Below, in pieces: positions 1-4,567 of a DNA stretch of 38,744 bases. A model generated the notes under the pieces. It did not search any database and was not told where the DNA came from. It saw nothing but the letters and a program-made list of their open reading frames with translations. How positions within the stretch are numbered: position 1 is the first letter of the stretch; every line of letters starts with the position of its first letter. The position numbers were made by a program, and so were the translations under genes. This stretch comes from a virus. Location of the stretch: positions 1 to 38,744 of the IMG/VR virus record IMGVR_UViG_3300020183_000206, one strand, 5' to 3'.

Positions 1-1
1 C

Positions 2-181
2 TACATTGAGTTTGATTTTGATGGTGAAGATGAGATGGATGCTTATGACAAAGATCGTCTCACTTCTGAAATGATAGGACAAATCTGGGAAGCTGATGAT
101 GAAGATGATCTCGTAGAAGAGATCACAACTGCCACTGGTTGGTGTATCAAATCCATTGACTATCGGCATGTGCTCGTATGA
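2..181 (+). CDS. Small acidic hypothetical protein, 5' partial
   Basis: The frame is open from the window edge to TGA at 179-181 and gives 59 residues. The 5' end lies outside the window. It is clearly paralogous to the gene at 407-604: both share YIEFDFDG near the N-terminus, an EADDEDDLVEEIT acidic block, and an ATGWCIKSIDYRH C-terminal block. The protein is very acidic, has no signal peptide or membrane segment, and matches no function I recognise. Two adjacent copies suggest a recent tandem duplication. I am confident that it is coding because protein conservation between the copies is strong while their middle segments differ. Confidence 0.8.
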   Translation, partial: YIEFDFDGEDEMDAYDKDRLTSEMIGQIWEADDEDDLVEEITTATGWCIKSIDYRHVLV

Positions 182-239
182 CAGCCAATCGGCTGCACAC
201 TGATCACGCCAAACCCCAGCCAGTTCAGGTATCTTAGCC

Positions 240-371
240 ATGTTGAGACAAACGACCGCAATGAATCACTACCTTGCTGCCGCTCTCCTGATGATCGTCG
301 CCATCGGTTTCCCCATGATGTGTGCCGCCTTGGGCATGAAGGTCAACACCCGCAACGGATGGTGGGACTGA
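240..371 (+). CDS. Small single-pass membrane protein
   Basis: This 43-aa reading frame begins with ATG at 240; a second ATG at 261 (MNHYLAAAL) is an equally good start. One hydrophobic helix (about residues 10-31, YLAAALLMIVAIGFPMMCAA) is followed by a polar tail ending NGWWD. The segment is visibly richer in G and C than its AT-rich neighbours, which suggests acquisition from a bacterial host. It lies between the two paralogous acidic genes. No function is recognised. Coding status rests on the clean frame and the membrane-helix pattern, so it is only moderately sure. Confidence 0.45.
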   Translation: MLRQTTAMNHYLAAALLMIVAIGFPMMCAALGMKVNTRNGWWD

Positions 372-381
372 CCCCCTGACC

Positions 382-390
382 TGCTACAAT
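382..390 (+). promoter_or_regulatory. Candidate extended -10 promoter
   Basis: TGCTACAAT matches an extended -10 (TGn plus TACAAT) 16 nt before the ATG at 407. No good -35 is seen at 17 nt. It would drive the coupled run of genes from 407 to 1297. Inference only. Confidence 0.35.
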
Positions 391-406
391 ACACTCACAA
401 CCACAA

Positions 407-604
407 ATGCAATTCCAAGTTACCTACATTGAGTTTGATTTTGATGGCGATGATGACATAACTCCGTATGACATGGATTACATCACCTCACTCTATGTTG
501 GTGAGATTTATGAAGCTGATGATGAAGATGATCTCGTAGAAGAGATCACATGTGCTACAGGTTGGTGCATTAAGTCCATTGATTATCGTCACATTCTCAA
601 ATGA
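407..604 (+). CDS. Small acidic hypothetical protein (paralogue)
   Basis: The gene encodes 65 aa starting MQFQVTYIEFDFDG, the complete version of the protein truncated at 2-181. Asp and Glu dominate (DDDITPYDMD, EADDEDDLVEEIT), and a C-terminal block with WCIKSIDYRH is conserved between the copies. It is probably a soluble cytoplasmic early protein; no domain is recognised. Its TGA (602-604) overlaps the ATG of the next gene at 601, so translation is probably coupled. An acidic protein of this size could be a DNA mimic or inhibitor, but nothing in the sequence shows that. Confidence 0.8.
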   Translation: MQFQVTYIEFDFDGDDDITPYDMDYITSLYVGEIYEADDEDDLVEEITCATGWCIKSIDYRHILK

Positions 605-777
605 CAATTCACTCCGTTCGTGTTACTCAAGAAATAGAATACGATTCAGAAAGTTATCTTGAATACTGCAAAGAGAATGAAGAAACACCAACACAAGATG
701 GGTTTCATGAGTATCTTCAAGATTGGATAAACGACGATTTCAACATTAACTACCAAACACACATTACGGTTCTTTGA
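601..777 (+). CDS. Small acidic hypothetical protein, 58 aa
   Basis: Starts MTIHSVRVTQEIEYDSE and ends NYQTHITVL. It overlaps the stop of the upstream gene as ATGA, and its own TGA lies 2 nt before the next ATG at 780, so it sits in a tightly packed translational unit. It is rich in Glu, Asp, Tyr and Gln, with no membrane segment. The alternating charged/hydrophobic N-terminus followed by a predicted helix (ESYLEYCKENEE) suggests a small folded domain. The function is not recognised. The context points to an accessory early protein. Confidence 0.65.
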   Translation: MTIHSVRVTQEIEYDSESYLEYCKENEETPTQDGFHEYLQDWINDDFNINYQTHITVL

Positions 778-779
778 TT

Positions 780-1193
780 ATGGCCACCAGAGCGAGAATT
801 GGTATTCAACTCAAGAACGATTCAATCGTTTCAATCTACTCTCATTGGGATGGCTATCCTGAATGGTTAGGAAGAATCCTGAAGACACATTATCCCACAA
901 GGCAACAAGTTACCGAACTGATTGATGGTGGTGATGTATCATCGGCATGGACAAATTGTGGTTTCAATAATGAAACCCTACCAGAATCTGGCCCATTATA
1001 CTACTCCACCAGAGGAGAAGATTGTCCCCCACGTCTAGACACCAACCTCATTGAATACCTGCTTCCTGATAACAGTGAAGAGTATGCTTATCTTTATAAG
1101 AATGGTGAATGGATTTGCTATGACATGAATCAATTCAATCCCAACAAACTTCCCGAAATTGTAGAGATTCCACACGGAGAACTTGTATGCTAA
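780..1193 (+). CDS. Conserved phage hypothetical protein, HWDGYPEWLG type
   Basis: 137 aa. I chose ATG at 780 over an upstream TTG at 774 because the family begins M(G/A)TRARIG. Seen motifs are TRARIGIQL, SIYSHWDGYPEWLGRIL, a TELIDGGDVSS segment, and a C-terminal LYKNGEWICYDM hairpin-like stretch. From memory, proteins with this start and the HWDGYP motif occur in many T4-like and other tailed phages with no established function. It overlaps the next gene by 7 nt. It is cytoplasmic by composition. Confident as a gene, not as to role. Confidence 0.85.
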   Translation: MATRARIGIQLKNDSIVSIYSHWDGYPEWLGRILKTHYPTRQQVTELIDGGDVSSAWTNCGFNNETLPESGPLYYSTRGEDCPPRLDTNLIEYLLPDNSEEYAYLYKNGEWICYDMNQFNPNKLPEIVEIPHGELVC

Positions 1194-1297
1194 TCACAAC
1201 TATGATGGCAGGCTTTGCCTTTGGGTATTGTGTCGTCGATCTTATGATGTCTGTTGGTTATAAGATCGAAAAACGTAAAAAAGGTGCTAAAATGTAA
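1187..1297 (+). CDS. Tiny membrane peptide, 36 aa
   Basis: Begins with ATG at 1187, inside the 3' end of the previous gene. The peptide is one hydrophobic helix (MLITTMMAGFAFGYCVVDLM) followed by a short basic tail (YKIEKRKKGAKM), which predicts a single-pass inner-membrane or thylakoid peptide with the positive tail in the cytoplasm. It closes the coupled cluster 407-1297. No family is recognised. The overlap with the upstream gene and the helix-plus-basic-tail design support translation, but the short length keeps confidence moderate. Confidence 0.55.
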   Translation: MLITTMMAGFAFGYCVVDLMMSVGYKIEKRKKGAKM

Positions 1298-1436
1298 TAA
1301 AATGAATCATAAATGTCTTTTTTAATGTAGCTGAGTGTTTTGAGTTCTTGATAATTATCGTGATTATTATGCGGTTGTGATACGAATTCGGATCAATTTG
1401 TGTCCTTTATGTACTCTCTGCGGTTGTGATCTTGTG

Positions 1437-1570
1437 CCTTATAAATGTGCTGAGACCTTGTGATCTTGTGCCTTATAAACCTTCGATCTTATGCTCTTTA
1501 TGTCCTTATAAATGTGCTGAGACCTTGTGATCTTTATGTCCTTATAAATGTGCTGAGACCTTGTGATCTT
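1437..1570 (+). repeat. 31-nt direct-repeat array, 3 perfect copies
   Basis: Perfect copies of a 31-nt unit lie at 1437-1467, 1504-1534 and 1540-1570. The unit starts CCTTATAAATGTGCTGAGAC and ends CTTGTGATCTT. A degenerate copy (CCTTATAAACCTTCGATCTT) sits at 1471-1490. The spacers are 36 nt (holding the degenerate copy) and 5 nt, so this is not CRISPR-like. Each unit carries TATAAATG, one base off the late-promoter box. Candidate roles are iterons, a protein-binding array or a recombination hot spot; none is demonstrated. Confidence 0.85.
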
Positions 1571-1588
1571 AGCCCGCAGGCTATCACA
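1562..1588 (+). other. Hairpin at the end of the repeat array
   Basis: TAGCC (1570-1574) pairs with GGCTA (1579-1583) around a CGCA loop. Below a 3-nt bulge, TGTGA (1562-1566) pairs with TCACA (1584-1588). The last 31-nt repeat supplies the 5' arm. No T-run follows, so a terminator is not favoured. Confidence 0.45.
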
Positions 1589-1661
1589 CAACCGCGAAAA
1601 TGTCAAGACCCCCGAGTATAACCGAATCCCCACAAAGTCCCTCAAAAACATAAGAACCGCT

Positions 1662-1669
1662 CATAAATA
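1662..1669 (+). promoter_or_regulatory. Late-promoter match CATAAATA
   Basis: CATAAATA fits the NATAAATA late consensus of T4-like cyanophages. It lies 12 nt upstream of a sigma70-type -35, which would allow both early and late expression of the gene at 1740. In AT-rich DNA such octamers also occur by chance. Confidence 0.4.
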
Positions 1670-1681
1670 CTCCCAACCCAC

Positions 1682-1710
1682 TTGACACAATCTCCCAGAG
1701 ATCTTATACT
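1682..1710 (+). promoter_or_regulatory. Strong sigma70-type promoter
   Basis: A perfect -35 TTGACA (1682-1687), a 17-nt spacer and -10 TATACT (1705-1710) lie 29 nt before the ATG at 1740. The -10 is followed by GGCCACA, shared almost exactly with the promoter at 1950-1978. Confidence 0.8.
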
Positions 1711-1739
1711 GGCCACAGTTACCCAATTCCCCCAGAGTT

Positions 1740-1907
1740 ATGTCAGTTTCTTATCTTCAAGCACAGAAAAAGAATGTGAGAGTAACACTGGATCTTTCAG
1801 TGTATAGTGATTTCGATGCCCGACAGATCGATTGGCGTAAGTTATTCGTACTTGATGGAGATGAGACCGTGGAGGCTTATGTGGAAGACCTAGATGTAGA
1901 CTGGTAA
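1740..1907 (+). CDS. Small early hypothetical protein, 55 aa
   Basis: Begins MSVSYLQAQKKNVRVTLDLS and ends YVEDLDVDW. The order is a basic N-terminus, a beta-like VRVTLDLSVY strand, a DFDARQIDWRKLF segment, and a strongly acidic tail. It starts about 20 nt after the expected start site of a near-consensus promoter, with no obvious Shine-Dalgarno, as is common in this cluster. From memory, similar short proteins with 'DFD.RQIDW.KLF' occur in other cyanophages without known function. Coding status is well supported; the role is unknown. Confidence 0.7.
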   Translation: MSVSYLQAQKKNVRVTLDLSVYSDFDARQIDWRKLFVLDGDETVEAYVEDLDVDW

Positions 1908-1949
1908 GAGTATAAGAATGTGACAGTCCGCAAAGTGTCACAAGCCCCC

Positions 1950-1978
1950 TTGTGCTCCCCCCTCAGATGTCTTATATT
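1950..1978 (+). promoter_or_regulatory. Sigma70-type promoter, second of a pair
   Basis: -35 TTGTGC (1950-1955), a 17-nt spacer and -10 TATATT (1973-1978). The block 1970-1985 (TCTTATATTGGCCACA) is 15/16 identical to 1702-1717 at the first promoter. Its position argues that the downstream gene starts at 2006 and not at the in-frame GTG at 1952. Confidence 0.65.
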
Positions 1979-2005
1979 GGCCACATAAGGAAAGACACCT
2001 CCCCA

Positions 2006-2293
2006 ATGAACAACGTTCTCGATCTTGTTGACAGCAAAAAACTCAGTGAGCAGCTTGCTCTTGATCATTATAACAAACTGAACGACGTTGTTGATTATCG
2101 TCTTCCTGGTGTTTGCAATCATTACTTTGCATCTTATGATCTGCAGGGTGATCGCAATGGTGAAATCTGCCTGACATGTAAAGTCTCTAAAACCGTTAAA
2201 GGTCAAGTCCGTTATACTTGGCAAATCAACGGTAAGCGTATTGCAGAGAAGCAAATCACCTCCGAATTTCTTAAACTTGGCGCCTTCCGCTGA
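2006..2293 (+). CDS. Hypothetical protein, 95 aa
   Basis: I start the protein at ATG 2006 (MNNVLDLVDSKKLSEQLALD) because an in-frame GTG at 1952 lies inside the promoter. An N-terminal helical region (about 1-35) is followed by an apparent beta sheet with a CxxC-like LTCK, a KTVKGQVRYTW strand and a basic KRIAEKQITSEF helix. C36 and C61 could be structural, but no zinc-site spacing is evident. It is probably a soluble early protein expressed from 1950-1978. No family is recognised. Confidence 0.7.
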   Translation: MNNVLDLVDSKKLSEQLALDHYNKLNDVVDYRLPGVCNHYFASYDLQGDRNGEICLTCKVSKTVKGQVRYTWQINGKRIAEKQITSEFLKLGAFR

Positions 2294-2327
2294 GTAACAC
2301 TTACTGAACACCTTCTACATTATCATC

Positions 2328-2495
2328 ATGCGTTACATTCCACAAAGCAAGTACACTTTCGAAGAGATCTGTGAGCAGTGCTATAATGCTATCAATCGTC
2401 CTACGGTTATTCGTGAGGCACTGAAGTATGACGAGCATCTTTATAATGAGATTCGTGAGTGTGATGAGTGGTGTAAAGAACTCGTAGCACAGTAG
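2328..2495 (+). CDS. Small hypothetical protein, 55 aa
   Basis: Starts MRYIPQSKYTFEEICEQCYN and ends CDEWCKELVAQ. It is mostly helical and acidic, with four cysteines (C15, C18, C45 and C49 by the visible order): one EICEQC pair and one ECDEWC pair. The CxxC plus CxxxC layout could hold a metal, though this is inference. It lies 34 nt after the previous gene, without its own clear promoter, and is followed by the structured RNA element at 2503-2544. No family is recognised. Confidence 0.65.
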   Translation: MRYIPQSKYTFEEICEQCYNAINRPTVIREALKYDEHLYNEIRECDEWCKELVAQ

Positions 2496-2502
2496 GTTAC
2501 AT

Positions 2503-2544
2503 TGTCCCAACGGGAATGAGGGGACATTAAATATACTCATTCCC
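2503..2544 (+). ncRNA. Candidate H-type pseudoknot
   Basis: Stem 1 pairs TGTCCC (2503-2508) with GGGACA (2521-2526). Stem 2 pairs GGGAATGAG (2512-2520) with CTCATTCCC (2536-2544). The stems interlock with loops of 3, 0 and 9 nt, which is the geometry of an H-type pseudoknot. It lies between two small genes, ending 34 nt before the ATG at 2579. It could be a riboswitch-like leader, a 3' mRNA stabiliser, or just stem 2 acting as a weak terminator. I recognise no known riboswitch consensus. Confidence 0.5.
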
Positions 2545-2578
2545 AGTCCACAGTTTCTAACACTTTTCTTTCTACATT

Positions 2579-2749
2579 ATGTCTAAGCAAGTTCTTTTCT
2601 CCCTGCTGGATCGTGCCAACAATGGCAATGAGATTCTTGCGGTGATTGATAGTTTCGCTGCTGATCTTGGCACTGCTGTCGATTATATCGAAGGGTATCA
2701 GATTGAGCAGGCACTTGGTATTCCTACTCTGGAGGCTGTGCAGTTCTGA
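2579..2749 (+). CDS. Small hypothetical protein, 56 aa
   Basis: Starts MSKQVLFSLLDRANNGNEIL and ends LGIPTLEAVQF. It is predicted to be almost all helical, with a pattern of leucine/isoleucine heptad-like positions, suggesting a small helical bundle or dimer. It begins just after a TTCTACATTAT motif that also precedes the gene at 2328. It follows the candidate pseudoknot, so that element could act in its leader. A hairpin at 2763-2790 follows its stop. No function is recognised. Confidence 0.65.
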   Translation: MSKQVLFSLLDRANNGNEILAVIDSFAADLGTAVDYIEGYQIEQALGIPTLEAVQF

Positions 2750-2762
2750 TATAACACTGTGG

Positions 2763-2790
2763 GGTGCTCTGCGGTTATTCGTAGAGCACC
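2763..2790 (+). terminator. Candidate hairpin terminator
   Basis: GGTGCTCT (2763-2770) pairs perfectly with AGAGCACC (2783-2790) around a 12-nt loop made of GCGGTTATTCGT. The downstream tail TTATATTCGT is only weakly T-rich. It sits 13 nt after a stop codon. It could be a terminator or an RNA-end stabiliser. Confidence 0.45.
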
Positions 2791-2956
2791 TTATATTCGT
2801 CTTAGCAGTTATTCGTGATCGGCAGTGTTTTGGCGGGTTTCGGTTATAACGTCGGGCGGCGTAGGGGCGGTTATAAAAAGCTATAAGTCCCTAACCTACA
2901 GAGGTGACAATTCGAGTGTGTTACATAATCCTTAAAAAAAATTTTCGCGGGAAAAA

Positions 2957-3097
2957 ATGGCGGCCAAGAAGAAATCTAATTGTTATGGATGGGGAATCTT
3001 CGGTGGCAAACACAAGAAGAACAAAAGTTGTGCCACAGGAATTTTTCGTACACCTGCTCAAAAGAAGGCATCTTCAAAGAGAAGAAAGAAGAAATGA
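2957..3097 (+). CDS. Small highly basic protein, 46 aa
   Basis: Starts MAAKKKSNCYGWGIFGGKHK, continues through a SCATGIFRTP segment and ends KASSKRRKKK. Lys and Arg make up over a third of the residues, and there are two cysteines. This suggests a nucleic-acid-binding or RNA-polymerase-associated peptide, by composition only. Its ATG lies 6 nt after a GGGA ribosome-binding motif. The stop TGA (3095-3097) overlaps the ATG of the next gene (3094), so the two are probably translationally coupled. No named family is recognised. Confidence 0.7.
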   Translation: MAAKKKSNCYGWGIFGGKHKKNKSCATGIFRTPAQKKASSKRRKKK

Positions 3098-3222
3098 GAA
3101 GACGGAGACCTTATTGGAACTTCTGGAAGGTTGTTCTTGCAGGATGGTTAATACGAAATCCACGACCGTTCTTTACGGCACTTGGATTTCTGATAGTGAT
3201 CCTATATAATGCGTTGAGTTAA
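3094..3222 (+). CDS. Small basic membrane protein, 42 aa
   Basis: I take the ATG at 3094, which overlaps the upstream stop as ATGA. Longer in-frame versions from 2980 would run through the upstream gene. The sequence starts MRRRRPYWNFWKVVLAGWLI, followed by RNPRPFFTALGFLIVILYN. An Arg-rich amino end precedes two short hydrophobic stretches separated by RNPRP, so it is a membrane hairpin or a single-pass peptide. Pairing with the basic peptide encoded just upstream suggests a joint function at the membrane, but this is inference. Confidence 0.7.
   Translation: MRRRRPYWNFWKVVLAGWLIRNPRPFFTALGFLIVILYNALS
3182..3210 (+). promoter_or_regulatory. Candidate promoter inside the upstream gene
   Basis: TTGGAT (3182-3187), 17 nt, then a perfect TATAAT (3205-3210). 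It would start transcription about 15 nt before the GTG at 3232. The -35 is weak. Confidence 0.45.
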
Positions 3223-3231
3223 AAAGACACA

Positions 3232-3417
3232 GTGGAAAAAATCTATCACATCTATGCAAAGAATACATGTCTAATGCACTCTCTTAAAGAAGAAGAATTT
3301 GATATTGCTTGGAGATCACTTACAAATATGGTTGGTATTATAAAAACCGATTATGATGTTGAGGATTTGTCTTATGAAGAACTCTTAATGAATAAAGAAT
3401 TGGAATCATCTTATTGA
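3232..3417 (+). CDS. Small conserved cyanophage-type protein, 61 aa
   Basis: Starts with GTG at 3232 (MEKIYHIYAKNTCLMHSLKE). I keep it because the YHIYAKN...SLKEEEFDIAW pattern resembles small cyanophage proteins of the 'YHLYFKNECL...LTEEEF' type that I recall, which begin at the same place. The body is acidic and the tail (EDLSYEELLMNKELESSY) is helical. A -10-like TATAAT lies 22 nt upstream, and its own stop overlaps the -35 of the next promoter. The function is unknown. Confidence 0.7.
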   Translation: MEKIYHIYAKNTCLMHSLKEEEFDIAWRSLTNMVGIIKTDYDVEDLSYEELLMNKELESSY

Positions 3418-3442
3418 CAAAGCATATATAGTCTGATAAAAT
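3414..3442 (+). promoter_or_regulatory. Near-consensus sigma70 promoter with extended -10
   Basis: TTGACA (3414-3419), 17 nt, TAAAAT (3437-3442) preceded by TGA, giving an extended -10. It overlaps the stop of the gene at 3232-3417 and lies 24 nt upstream of the glycosyltransferase ATG. It is one of the two best promoters in the window. Confidence 0.8.
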
Positions 3443-3465
3443 TGAACTGAAGCAAATTTCAACTT

Positions 3466-4230
3466 ATGGCAAAAGGATTTACGGTTAAAGCAAAAGCACC
3501 TACTCCCAAAGAAGAGTGGGATTACGATGCAATTAAAGAAAGAATGAGAGGAAAGTCAATTGTCTTCTGTCTTCCTGGAAGAGGTTGTTCTTTTACATTT
3601 CTCAAGGCATTTGTACAATTGTGTTTTGATATGGTTCAGAATGGTATGGCCATTCAGATCTCTCAAGATTACTCTTCGATGGTAAACTTTGCACGTTGCA
3701 AATGTCTTGGTGCAAATGTTCTTCGTGGACCAAAGCAGATTCCTTGGGATGGTAAACTCACTTATGATTACCAACTGTGGATTGATAGTGACATTGTATT
3801 CAACACAGAAAAGTTCTGGCAACTCTGTGATCTTGCTCTGAATGAAGAAGGCAAAGATAAGGAGATCGTTGCTGGATGGTATGCCACAGAAGATGGGCAC
3901 ACGACTTCAGTGGCTCACTGGTTAGAAGAAGATGATTTCCGCCGCAATGGTGGTGTGATGAACCACGAAACTGTGGAGAGCATCTCAAAGCGTCGCAAAC
4001 CTTTCACAGTGGATTACACGGGATTTGGTTGGGTTCTCATTAAAAAGGGAGTCTTTGAGAATCTTGAGTATCCTTGGTTTGCTCCAAAGATGCAAGTCTT
4101 TGAGTCCGGTGCGGTTCAGGATATGTGTGGAGAGGATGTCTCCTTCTGTCTGGATGCAAAGGAAGCAGGATTTGAGATCTGGTGCGATCCTCGGATTCGC
4201 GTGGGGCACGAAAAAACTCGCGTAATCTAA
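3466..4230 (+). CDS. Glycosyltransferase, GT-A fold (family 2-like)
   Basis: 254 aa. An N-terminal Rossmann-like strand (KSIVFCLPGRGCSFTFLKAF, about 30-49) leads to a YDYQLWIDSDIVF segment (about 100-112) whose DSD is the DxD-type metal/nucleotide-sugar motif. A C-terminal GEDVSFCLDAKEAGFEIWCD block (about 223-242) resembles the 'ED..f..ra...G' acceptor/base region. This predicts a nucleotide-sugar-dependent transferase in the cytoplasm. Similar orphan glycosyltransferases are common in cyanophages. The substrate could be phage DNA, a virion protein or host surface glycan. It has its own strong promoter and overlaps the next start (TAATG). Confidence 0.8.
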   Translation: MAKGFTVKAKAPTPKEEWDYDAIKERMRGKSIVFCLPGRGCSFTFLKAFVQLCFDMVQNGMAIQISQDYSSMVNFARCKCLGANVLRGPKQIPWDGKLTYDYQLWIDSDIVFNTEKFWQLCDLALNEEGKDKEIVAGWYATEDGHTTSVAHWLEEDDFRRNGGVMNHETVESISKRRKPFTVDYTGFGWVLIKKGVFENLEYPWFAPKMQVFESGAVQDMCGEDVSFCLDAKEAGFEIWCDPRIRVGHEKTRVI

Positions 4231-4382
4231 TGAACAAACTTTATAATATTCTTTATAAAGGACGTAAAATTTATATGAACCTCACTGCAGAAGAATGCTC
4301 TGAGGTTCTTGACGAACTCTCGATCTCTTATTATAATGAAGAGATCGTTGATCCAACTTTAATTGAAATGGAGGAAATCTAA
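4230..4382 (+). CDS. Small acidic protein, 50 aa
   Basis: ATG at 4230 overlaps the glycosyltransferase stop (TAATG); an upstream in-frame start would lie inside that gene. The sequence starts MNKLYNILYKGRKIYMNLTA and continues EECSEVLDELSISYYNEEIV. A short basic start is followed by a helical acidic region typical of small cyanophage proteins that begin with a Tyr-Lys strand and an 'LT.EEC.E.LDEL' helix. It ends directly against the next ATG at 4383 with no spacer. It belongs to the operon 3466-4523. The function is unknown. Confidence 0.7.
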   Translation: MNKLYNILYKGRKIYMNLTAEECSEVLDELSISYYNEEIVDPTLIEMEEI

Positions 4383-4523
4383 ATGGCAAAAGGTAGTATG
4401 AATAAAGTCTCCTGGTCTCCAGGGCCGCCGAAGAAGACTCGTCAGGGCCGATCTGCTCGCACGTTACTCTCGGCTACGTCTCGTAATGGTCGAAAGAAAA
4501 AATATCGCGGTCAAGGAAATTAA
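4383..4523 (+). CDS. Small basic conserved cyanophage protein, 46 aa
   Basis: Starts MAKGSMNKVSWSPGPPKKTR and ends NGRKKKYRGQGN. The peptide is strongly basic, Ser/Thr/Arg-rich and probably disordered. From memory, near-identical peptides with SWSPGPPKKTRQG...SATSRN recur in T4-like cyanophages, which supports a real gene although no function is established. Nucleic-acid binding is plausible from the charge. It is the last gene before a textbook terminator at 4533-4557, closing the glycosyltransferase operon. Confidence 0.8.
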   Translation: MAKGSMNKVSWSPGPPKKTRQGRSARTLLSATSRNGRKKKYRGQGN

Positions 4524-4532
4524 TATAGATAG

Positions 4533-4557
4533 AGCAGGGAGCAATCCCTGCTTTTTT
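4533..4557 (+). terminator. Rho-independent terminator
   Basis: AGCAGGGA (4533-4540) pairs with TCCCTGCT (4545-4552) around a GCAA tetraloop and runs into six Ts. It ends the operon 3466-4523. Confidence 0.92.
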
Positions 4558-4567
4558 ATTGAATATT

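Larger units (their letters stand above)
1298..1739. other. 440-nt non-coding intergenic region
   Basis: No convincing gene is present on either strand. The region holds two GCGGTTGTGA copies (1371, 1420), the 31-nt repeat array (1437-1570), a hairpin (1562-1588), an inverted CACAACCGC (1587-1595), a CATAAATA late-promoter match (1662-1669) and a sigma70-like promoter (1682-1710). It separates two small-gene clusters and is the densest regulatory-looking stretch in the window. Confidence 0.7.

Noticed and set aside
182-195. Short inverted repeat CAGCC/GGCTG after the first gene as a terminator
   Set aside because: 5-bp stem without a T-run.
1437-1570. CRISPR array
   Set aside because: The intervals between copies are 36 and 5 nt, there are only three copies, the first interval contains a degenerate copy, and no cas genes are present.
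1439-1651. 70-aa reading frame on the minus strand across the 31-nt repeats
   Set aside because: It merely translates the repeat array (repeated SQHIYKDIK) and has no start signal, homology or neighbours on that strand.
1877-2540. Long minus-strand reading frames
   Set aside because: They are antisense shadows of three supported + strand genes with promoters; all other genes are on +.
2313-2580. Shared TTCTACATTAT motif before the starts at 2328 and 2579
   Set aside because: Only two copies with different spacing to the ATG; insufficient to call a regulatory site.
2904-3209. 101-aa + frame overlapping the basic/membrane pair
   Set aside because: It is out of frame with the two coupled genes whose compositions and ATGA overlap look real.
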